The position numbers and the translations under genes were made by a program. Positions 12,373-18,478 of a DNA stretch of 18,478 bases are shown here, piece after piece. Origin of the DNA: Clostridia bacterium (lineage in GTDB: Bacteria; Bacillota; Clostridia; Christensenellales; Aristaeellaceae); NCBI GenBank assembly GCA_016295665.1, contig JAEDKS010000027.1, forward strand, positions 1 to 18,478. The letters are read 5' to 3'. The notes beneath the pieces are model-generated. The model did not search any database and was not told where the DNA came from. It worked only from the letters and a program-made list of their open reading frames with translations. Each line of letters starts with the position of its first letter. Within the stretch, counting starts at the first letter, position 1.

Positions 12373-14853
12373 TCAGATGACGGGCGCGGGGGAGAGCGCC
12401 CGGGCGCCGGTGACCACGTCCTCCAGCACCGCCATCACGCAGGGCACGCCCTTGCCGGTGCGGCTCTGAATGGCGACGGCGTCCTTGTCCAGCACGGTGG
12501 GGGCGCTGCGGAGCTGGGTGATGAGCAGCTGGCAGGGCGCGGCCCCCGTCAGGAGCGCCGCCGCCACATGGGTACCGTTGCTGGCGGTCTTGTTGAACAG
12601 GAAGGCCTTGACGCCCTTGCCGCCACGGTTCTGCGGGTCAAACTCCAGGGCGGGGATGCGCTTGGCGAAGCCGCGCTCGCTGATCAGGATCAGCTCGTCC
12701 TTCGCGCCCAGCTGACCGCACCAGAGCAGCTCGTCCTCCGCGTCCACCTGCATGCCGCGCACGCCTGCGGAGATGCGGCCCTGGGTGGGCACGGAGTCCA
12801 GCGGGAAGCGGATGGCGATGCCGTTGCGGGTCAGAAGGAGCAGGTCGTCCCGGGTGGGCAGGGGCAGCACGCACAGCAGGCTGTCGCCGTCCTTGATGTT
12901 CACGGCGGCGAACTTCTTGCTACGCACGTCGAAGTCCCCGGCGGCGGTGCGCTTCACCATGCCCCGGCGGGTCACGAACAGCAGGTCGCTCTGGCGGGCC
13001 AGCTCCCGCGGCTTCACGCAGGTCATGTACAGCGCCTGCTCGCCGTCCTCCAGCCCCGCCAGCACGCCAGACAGCAGCTGACCGCGATCCCGGGGCTTCG
13101 ATTCCTGCAGCTTGCCCACGGGCAGGGAGTAGCAGTTGCCGTGGTCGGTGAAGATGAGCAGCGTGTGGTCGGTCTGGGTCTGGAACAGGAACCGGGCCGA
13201 TTCCTTCTGGTCGTCCCGGTAGTCCGGCAGGGGCGCCTTGCGGTAGTTGGCGGGGTAGATGCGCTTGAGCTGACCGGCGTTGGTATACACCACGACGCAC
13301 TCCTCGGGCAGGGGCTGCTCGTCCTCCGGCTCCAGCTTCACCGCGTCCACCACCTCGATGGTGGTGCGGCGGTCGTCGCCGTACTCTGCCGCGATCTCCT
13401 CCAGCTCCTTGCGGATGACCGCCAGCAGCTTCTTCTCGCTTCCCAGAATGCCCTCCAGCCGTGCGATGAGCTTCAGCAGCTCCTCGTACTCCTTCCGCAG
13501 GGCCAGAATCTCCAGGTTGGTCAGGCGCTGCAGGCGCATGTCCAGAATGGCCTGGGCCTGCACGTCGTCCAGGGCGAAGGCCTCCATCAGCCGGGTCTTG
13601 GCCTCCTTGGGCGTCTTGCTGGCGCGGATGAGGCGGATGACCTCGTCCAGGTTGTCCACGGCGATCATCAGGCCCTGCAGGATATGGGCCCGGGCCTGCG
13701 CCTGCTTCAGCTCGTACTCGGTGCGGCGGGTGACCACGTTCTTCTGGTGGCGGATGAAGTGCCCGATGATGGCCTTCACCCCCATCTGCACCGGCTTGCC
13801 GTCGGCGATGGCGACCATGTTCAGGCCGAAGGTCACCTGCAGGTCGGAGTACTTGTAGAGCACCGAGAGCACCTTCTCCGGGCTCACGTCCTTCTTCAGC
13901 TCGATGACGGCCCGCAGGCCCTCCCGGTCGCTCTCGTCCCGGATGTCGTAGATGCCGCCCAGCTGCGCCTTTTTCTCCTCGCTCAGCTTGAGAATCTTCT
14001 CCAGCATGGCGGCCTTGTTGACCTCGTAGGGCACCTCGGTGATGACCAGCAGCTTCCGGCCGGCGGTGCCGTCCTCGATGTGCACCCGGGCCCGCACGGA
14101 CAGCTTGGCGCGGCCCGTCTCGTAGCCCCGGCGGATCTCCTCGTTGTCCACCAGAATGCCGCCGGTGGGGAAGTCCGGGCCGGGGATGATCTTCATCAGC
14201 TCGTCCAGGGAGATGTCCGGGTTCTCGATCTGCGCGATGGTGGCGCGGACGGCCTCGCGGAAGTTATGGGGCGGGATGTTGGTGGCCAGGCCCACCGCGA
14301 TGCCGCTGGCGCCGTTCACCAGCAGGTTGGGGAAGCGGGCGGGCAGCATGTCCGGCTCCTTGAGGGAGTCATCGAAGTTCAGACGGAAGGGCACGGTGTC
14401 CTTCTCGATGTCCCGGAGCATGAGCATGGCCACGGGGGTCATGCGGGCCTCGGTGTAACGCATGGCGGCGGCGCTGTCGCCGTCGATGGAGCCAAAGTTG
14501 CCGTGACCGTCCACCATGGGTGCGCGCATGACGAAATCCTGCGCCATGCGCACCAGCGCGCCGTAGACGGAGGAGTCGCCGTGGGGGTGGTATTTACCGA
14601 GGCAGTCGCCCACGATACGGGCGCACTTGCGGTGCGGCTTGTCGGGGGTGGTGCCCAGCTCCATCATGGTGTAGAGGATGCGACGCTGCACGGGCTTCAG
14701 ACCGTCCTCCACCCGGGGCAGGGCGCGCTCCAGAATGACGTGCTCGGCGTAGGGAATCATGGAGTTGTGCATCACATCCTCCATGGAGGTCTGGATGATG
14801 CGGGAGGGATCATCCTTGACGATCGGCTTGGCGGGTTCGCGCTTTTTCGGCAT
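12373..14853 (-). CDS. Type IIA DNA topoisomerase subunit A (GyrA, or ParC-like paralogue)
   Basis: The A subunit cuts and rejoins DNA in DNA gyrase or topoisomerase IV. The 826 residues show the winged-helix/tower region with RALPRVEDGLKPVQRRILY, GKYHPHGDSSVYGALVRMAQ (residues 87-105) and AAAMRYTEARM with catalytic Tyr133. Residues S94 and G98 match E. coli GyrA S83 and D87, the quinolone-resistance positions. The C-terminal domain has beta-pinwheel repeats (VVVYTNAGQLKRI, LLIFTDHGNCYSL, LLFVTRRGMVKRT) and QNRGGKG, close to the GyrA box Q-R/K-RGG-R/K-G, which favours supercoiling activity. Other parts (VQRRILY, SDLQVTFGLNMVAI, HGDSSVY) are closer to ParC of Bacillota. I therefore leave the paralogue open. 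The start follows GAGGTGA by 7 bases, and the gene begins 12 bases after the B-subunit stop, so the two are co-transcribed. Confidence 0.95.
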   Translation of the reverse strand: MPKKREPAKPIVKDDPSRIIQTSMEDVMHNSMIPYAEHVILERALPRVEDGLKPVQRRILYTMMELGTTPDKPHRKCARIVGDCLGKYHPHGDSSVYGALVRMAQDFVMRAPMVDGHGNFGSIDGDSAAAMRYTEARMTPVAMLMLRDIEKDTVPFRLNFDDSLKEPDMLPARFPNLLVNGASGIAVGLATNIPPHNFREAVRATIAQIENPDISLDELMKIIPGPDFPTGGILVDNEEIRRGYETGRAKLSVRARVHIEDGTAGRKLLVITEVPYEVNKAAMLEKILKLSEEKKAQLGGIYDIRDESDREGLRAVIELKKDVSPEKVLSVLYKYSDLQVTFGLNMVAIADGKPVQMGVKAIIGHFIRHQKNVVTRRTEYELKQAQARAHILQGLMIAVDNLDEVIRLIRASKTPKEAKTRLMEAFALDDVQAQAILDMRLQRLTNLEILALRKEYEELLKLIARLEGILGSEKKLLAVIRKELEEIAAEYGDDRRTTIEVVDAVKLEPEDEQPLPEECVVVYTNAGQLKRIYPANYRKAPLPDYRDDQKESARFLFQTQTDHTLLIFTDHGNCYSLPVGKLQESKPRDRGQLLSGVLAGLEDGEQALYMTCVKPRELARQSDLLFVTRRGMVKRTAAGDFDVRSKKFAAVNIKDGDSLLCVLPLPTRDDLLLLTRNGIAIRFPLDSVPTQGRISAGVRGMQVDAEDELLWCGQLGAKDELILISERGFAKRIPALEFDPQNRGGKGVKAFLFNKTASNGTHVAAALLTGAAPCQLLITQLRSAPTVLDKDAVAIQSRTGKGVPCVMAVLEDVVTGARALSPAPVI

Positions 14854-14865
14854 GGTATCACCTCA

Positions 14866-16854
14866 TCATCTTTCCTGATTCTCTTTGGCCTTCAGCTGCT
14901 CCGGGGGCAGCTCGAAGTCATCCTGACGGTTGAAGTCGGCGTGCTCGCTGATGTAGTCCCTTCGGGGCTCCACCTTGTCGCCCATGAGGATGGTCACCAG
15001 ACGGTCGGCCTGGGCCGCGTCGTCGATGGACACCTGCATCAGCTTGCGCTGGGCGGGATCCATGGTGGTGGCCCACAGCTGCTCCGGGTTCATTTCGCCC
15101 AGGCCCTTGTAGCGCTGCAGCAGGTAGCCCTTGCCGGCCTCCCTTGTCATCTTCGACAGCTCCCGGTCGTCGTAGGCGTACCAGACCCTGCTGCCCTTCT
15201 GCACCTTGTACAGGGGCGGCATGCCGATGTACACATGCCCGGCGGTGATTAGCTCCTTCATGTACCGGAAGAAGAAGGTCAGCAGAATGGCGCGGATGTG
15301 GGCGCCGTCCTGGTCGGCATCGGAGAGGATGATGACCTTGTGGTACTTCAGCCCCGACAGGGAGAAGCTCTCGTCAATGCCCGTGCCCAGCGCGGTGATG
15401 AGGCTGCGGAACTCCTCGTTGCTCAGCACCTGATCCAGCCGCTTCTTCTCCGCGTTCAGCGGCTTGCCGCGCAGGGGGAGGATGGCCTGAAAGCGGCGGT
15501 CACGGCCCTGCTTGGCGCTGCCGCCGGCGGAGTCGCCCTCCACGATGAACAGCTCGTTGTCCTCCGGCTTGCGCCCCGAGGACGCCGCCAGCTTGCCCAC
15601 CAGGGGCGCGGCCTCCAGCTGATTGGCCTTGCGGGCGTTGTCGCGGGTCTTGCGGGCGGCCTCGCGCACCTGGGCGGCGCGGACGGCCTTGGTCACGATC
15701 TGCGTCGCCACATCCTGATTCTTGAGGTTGTCCAGCCAGTAGGCCAGCTGCTCTGCCACGATCGCCTCCACCGCGGGGCGCACCTCGCTGTTGCCCAGAC
15801 GGCCCTTGGTCTGGCCCTCGAACTGCGGGTTCTTCACCATGGTGACCAGCACGCAGGTGAGGCCCTCGCGGAAGTCCTCGCCGGAGAGGTTGTTGTCCTT
15901 CTCCCGCAGGGCGCCGATCTTGCGGGCGTAGTCGTTGAACGCCTTGGTGAAGGCGGCCTTGAAGCCGGTTTCATGGCTGCCGCCCTCGCCGGTGGGAATG
16001 TTGTTGACGTAGGAGAACATACTCTCCGTGTAGCCGTCGGTGTACTGGATGGCGATGCGGGCGATGGTGGTGTCCCGCTGCCCCTCCAGATAGATGACCG
16101 TGTCGTCCAGCACGGTCTTGCCCGTGTTCAGGTAGCGCACATAGTCCACGATGCCGCCCTCGTAGTGGAACGTCTTTTGCCGCAGGGCGGGGTCCTTCAC
16201 CCGCTCGTCGGTGAACACGATCTTCAGCCCCTTGTTCAGGTAGGCCAGCTCCTGCAGGCGGCGGGCCACCTGCTCGCCGTTAAAGCGCACGTCCTCGAAG
16301 ATGGTGTCATCCGGCAGGAAGCGCACCAGGGTGCCCTTCTTGCGGGTGTTGCCGATCTTCGTCAGCGGCCCCTGCGGGATGCCGGCGGTGACCTTCTTCA
16401 GCGCGGGGTCGTATTCGGAGGCGAAGCGCATCTGCCAGTGCTCCCAGTCCCGGAAGGAGTCCACTACCATCCATCGGCTCAGCGCGTTCACCACCGACGC
16501 GCCCACGCCGTGCAGACCGCCGGAGTAGCCGTAGTTCTCACCGGAAAACTTGCCGCCGGCGTGCAGCTTGGTATAGATCACCTCCACGCCGGAGATGCCC
16601 AGCGTGGGATGGGTGTCCACCGGGACGCCGCGTCCGTTGTCGAACACGGATGCGGAGCCGTCCTGATGGAGCGTCACGTCCACCTCGTCGGCGTAGCCGT
16701 TGCTGGCCTCGTCGATGGCGTTATCCACAATCTCCCACAGCAGGTGGTGCAACCCGCGGGAGGAGGTGGTGCCAATATACATGCCGGGGCGCATACGGAC
16801 GGCCTCGAGGCCCTCCAGCACCTGAATCTTGCCTGCGTCGTAGGTCTGAGCCAT
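14866..16854 (-). CDS. Type IIA DNA topoisomerase subunit B (GyrB, or ParE-like paralogue)
   Basis: This 662-residue ATPase subunit partners the downstream A subunit. In order it shows LEGLEAVRMRPGMYIG, the GHKL ATPase motifs EIVDNAIDEA (Mg-binding N45), DNGRGVPVD and GGLHGVGASVVNALS. The transducer follows, with QFEGQTKGRLGNSEV, then the Toprim metal site EGDSAGGSAKQGRDRRFQA with PLRGKPLNAEKK and SDADQDGAH, and the C-terminal GYLLQRYKGLGEMNPEQLW. The ITALGTGI and AHIR segments resemble GyrB, while the MFSYVNNI and AEQLAYWL segments resemble ParE, as in the second topoisomerase pair I remember from Clostridia. No dnaA, dnaN or recF, the usual gyrB neighbours, are present. AAGGAG (complement of 16864-16869) is 9 bases before the ATG. 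The promoter is embedded in the terminator of the gene upstream. Confidence 0.95.
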   Translation of the reverse strand: MAQTYDAGKIQVLEGLEAVRMRPGMYIGTTSSRGLHHLLWEIVDNAIDEASNGYADEVDVTLHQDGSASVFDNGRGVPVDTHPTLGISGVEVIYTKLHAGGKFSGENYGYSGGLHGVGASVVNALSRWMVVDSFRDWEHWQMRFASEYDPALKKVTAGIPQGPLTKIGNTRKKGTLVRFLPDDTIFEDVRFNGEQVARRLQELAYLNKGLKIVFTDERVKDPALRQKTFHYEGGIVDYVRYLNTGKTVLDDTVIYLEGQRDTTIARIAIQYTDGYTESMFSYVNNIPTGEGGSHETGFKAAFTKAFNDYARKIGALREKDNNLSGEDFREGLTCVLVTMVKNPQFEGQTKGRLGNSEVRPAVEAIVAEQLAYWLDNLKNQDVATQIVTKAVRAAQVREAARKTRDNARKANQLEAAPLVGKLAASSGRKPEDNELFIVEGDSAGGSAKQGRDRRFQAILPLRGKPLNAEKKRLDQVLSNEEFRSLITALGTGIDESFSLSGLKYHKVIILSDADQDGAHIRAILLTFFFRYMKELITAGHVYIGMPPLYKVQKGSRVWYAYDDRELSKMTREAGKGYLLQRYKGLGEMNPEQLWATTMDPAQRKLMQVSIDDAAQADRLVTILMGDKVEPRRDYISEHADFNRQDDFELPPEQLKAKENQER

Positions 16855-16882
16855 GGATGCTTACTCCTTCTCTGATGACGTC

Positions 16883-16923
16883 AAAAAAATCCGAACACCC
16901 TATTATAGCACGAGTGTTCGGAT
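16883..16923 (-). terminator. Intrinsic terminator of the orphan HTH gene
   Basis: On the minus strand ATCCGAACAC (16923-16914) pairs perfectly with GTGTTCGGAT (16898-16889) across a 15-base loop, followed by six further T (16888-16883). The stem begins 8 bases after the stop codon of the HTH gene. The loop contains TATAAT, the -10 box of the next promoter. Confidence 0.88.
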
Positions 16924-16930
16924 AATGCAA
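16902..16930 (-). promoter_or_regulatory. Promoter of the topoisomerase B-A operon, nested in a terminator
   Basis: On the minus strand TTGCAT (16930-16925) is followed after exactly 17 bases by a perfect TATAAT (16907-16902). The -35 starts one base after the upstream stop codon. The spacer contains the 5' arm of the terminator stem, and transcription should start within its 3' arm (near 16895). An 8-bp palindrome TGACGTCA (16876-16883) follows in the early transcribed region and could be an operator. Confidence 0.82.
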
Positions 16931-16931
16931 A

Positions 16932-18434
16932 TCATGACTGCAATTCCCGGATCAGAGCGGAGAGCTCCATGACGATTTTCTTTCTCCGGGTGCTGTCGAA
17001 GCCATCCTTGTCCACGATGCGCAGCAGGTATTCCCTGAAGGCCTGCACCATTTCGGGCCGGTGGAGCTCCAGCATGAGGGTGGGCGGCGCGAGCCGGACG
17101 ATAAGGACGGGGCCGCTTTCGTTGACAAAGAGATTGAAGTCGTTGCGTCGCTCTCCGTGGTAGGGGATGAACCAGTAATTCTCGTTGGTCTCCATCGTGT
17201 AGAGGATGTACTTCAGGTGCTGTGCGTAGGTCTCCGGGGTGTAGAAGGGCTGATCGGGGCGGGTCTGCATCGGGGAGACCACCGGCACCGTGCCCGCCCG
17301 GATGTCCCGGACGGAGGCGAGCCGGGCGATGTCGATGTAGCTTCGGCCCTTCATGCGGGTGTGGAGCGTGGGAAGCAGATCCAGGAAATCCTGGAAGATG
17401 CCCTTCCAGAAGGGGCTGTCGCTCTGATCCTGATAGTAGCGCATCAGCTCCGGGGGCATGGTGGTGATGGGCAGGGGCGATACCTGCTGAATGATGGCGC
17501 CATCCCGGCTGAAATAGTCCCGGTAGCAGGCGGCGTACTCACTCATGGAGGAATGGAGCTCCATGGCGGGGCGGCACAGCGCCAGATGGTTCTGGAACAG
17601 GGCGGAGTAGGCGTTGATGAGCTCCGGCTGCCCGGAGACCATGGAGACCTGCGTGGTGCTCTGCAGACCGATGCCCGAGACGGAGTTCACCGCGTGTCCG
17701 GGCACGATGATGGTGGAGTGGCGGTACAGGTTGTCCCTTAGGCGGGGATAGTAGAAGACCCGCGCCCGACCGGAGGTGTACATGGGCAGCCAGAAGCGTA
17801 GGGACTCGATGTAGCTGTTGATGAAGTTCATGGAGGGGAGAATCTGGTACAGCGTGATTTCCCTGTCCATGGCGGTGACCAGACCATCCCGCATCTCGCA
17901 GGAAAAGTCGTAATCCTCCAGCAGCCAGTCCATGTTGCCGTCGGAGGCGACAAGAATGTCACAGGGATCCTTCAGCCCGTTGAGCATGGACGCCATGTAG
18001 CGCATGGCTTCCCGGCGACCCTCGTTGCCGAAGAAGAAGCGGGTGTCCCGGGAGACGGACTGCTGCGGCTGGGGCAGCGGCGGGGTGGTGGGGGCCGGGG
18101 GAGCTGTGAGGCTGTCCACGAAGTGATCCACCATGTCCTGATCGCCGATCAGCCACTTTTCCAGGGCATCCACGAGCATGTCCGTGGGCAGGGAGGAACG
18201 GATGGAGATCTGACCGAGCATGTCCGCCACCGCGTGACGCTGGAAATCCGTGGTGATGCGGGGGGCCAGAAACCGGGCGATGCGGTGGATGTGATCCAGA
18301 TTCCGCGGGCGCGGTCGCCTGCCTGTTCGCAGCAGGCTGACCAGCGAACGATCCACCGCGATGCCCTGGGCAAGCTCCTTGTTCGCGGTGTTGCTGATTT
18401 TCATCAGGAAATCCAGCTTGTCACAAAATTGCAT
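16932..18434 (-). CDS. HTH protein with large C-terminal domain of unknown function, 500 residues
   Basis: Residues about 5-60 (KLDFLMKISNTANKELAQ, then VDRSLVSLLRTGRRPRPRN) look like a divergent Cro/CI-type helix-turn-helix. A Pro-rich linker at about 110-125 (APPAPTTPPLPQPQ) leads to a domain of roughly 370 residues rich in Tyr, Met, Arg and Pro, with no motif I can name. It includes MDWLLEDYDFSCEM, RFWLPMYTSGRARVFYYPRLRDN, HLALCRPAMELHSSM and a basic C-terminus (STRRKKIVMELSALIRELQS). I remember similar HTH-plus-unknown proteins in Clostridia, without a known role. The start at 18434 is forced by an in-frame TGA 12 bases upstream, but the only SD, AAGGAGG (complement of 18448-18454), is 13 bases away, longer than usual. 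A possible -10 (TAAAAT, complement of 18464-18469) is visible; any -35 lies beyond the window. It is followed by its own terminator. Confidence 0.85.
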   Translation of the reverse strand: MQFCDKLDFLMKISNTANKELAQGIAVDRSLVSLLRTGRRPRPRNLDHIHRIARFLAPRITTDFQRHAVADMLGQISIRSSLPTDMLVDALEKWLIGDQDMVDHFVDSLTAPPAPTTPPLPQPQQSVSRDTRFFFGNEGRREAMRYMASMLNGLKDPCDILVASDGNMDWLLEDYDFSCEMRDGLVTAMDREITLYQILPSMNFINSYIESLRFWLPMYTSGRARVFYYPRLRDNLYRHSTIIVPGHAVNSVSGIGLQSTTQVSMVSGQPELINAYSALFQNHLALCRPAMELHSSMSEYAACYRDYFSRDGAIIQQVSPLPITTMPPELMRYYQDQSDSPFWKGIFQDFLDLLPTLHTRMKGRSYIDIARLASVRDIRAGTVPVVSPMQTRPDQPFYTPETYAQHLKYILYTMETNENYWFIPYHGERRNDFNLFVNESGPVLIVRLAPPTLMLELHRPEMVQAFREYLLRIVDKDGFDSTRRKKIVMELSALIRELQS

Positions 18435-18478
18435 GGTGGGGGGTCAACCTCCTTTCAAAAAACATTTTACACAAAATG

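Noticed and set aside
12568..15252. 894-residue open frame on the plus strand, antisense to the topoisomerase genes
   Set aside because: It is a codon-bias shadow in GC-rich DNA: the composition is dominated by Gly, His, Gln, Leu and Val with no recognisable motif, and the opposite strand encodes clear topoisomerase subunits. The same applies to the long frames at 15298-16875, 3108-5165, 1444-3111 and 1086-2393.

Overview
The window is GC-rich (by eye well above 60%) and carries ordinary chromosomal genes. The organism looks like a GC-rich, low-redundancy Bacillota (Firmicutes) of the class Clostridia. The signs are strong AGGAGG-type ribosome binding sites, near-consensus sigma-A promoters with 16-17 bp spacers, a SpoIID/LytB protein, a T. 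maritima-type (ferredoxin-domain) DAHP synthase, and a type IIA topoisomerase pair with mixed GyrAB/ParCE features as seen in Clostridia. No phage, IS element, CRISPR array, tRNA or rRNA gene was seen.

Layout. A truncated mnmG (tRNA modification) leaves the left edge on the minus strand. Back to back with it, a plus-strand promoter drives a cassette of a 51-residue membrane peptide, a 304-residue membrane protein and a cytosolic calcineurin-like phosphoesterase, with overlapping ends. A second, perfect-consensus plus-strand promoter (3035-3063) drives the aromatic pathway genes aroF and aroB. Between this promoter and aroF lies what reads as a complete leader-peptide attenuator: a strong SD, a 24-codon Phe/Tyr-rich ORF, a stable early hairpin, an intrinsic terminator, and a 14-position antiterminator stem whose 5' half sits on the leader stop codon. 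An AraC-type regulator with its own promoter and a long 5' UTR hairpin follows, then a secreted SpoIID/LytB-SH3 protein. A terminator at about 8695-8725 closes this half.

The right half is on the minus strand and converges on that terminator. In transcription order it holds an orphan HTH protein of unknown function, the topoisomerase B and A subunits, a DUF4097 beta-repeat protein with its own promoter, ybaB-recR (overlapping by 1 base and closed by an intrinsic terminator), and rmuC overlapping a cupin gene. DNA topology, nucleoid and recombination/repair functions are thus clustered here.

The two most interesting signals are regulatory. One is the aroF leader attenuator, unusual because Bacillota mostly control amino-acid genes with T-boxes or TRAP. 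The other is the promoter of the topoisomerase genes, whose -10 box lies in the loop of the upstream gene's terminator hairpin. All function calls rest on reading motifs from the translated sequence; no database search was possible.
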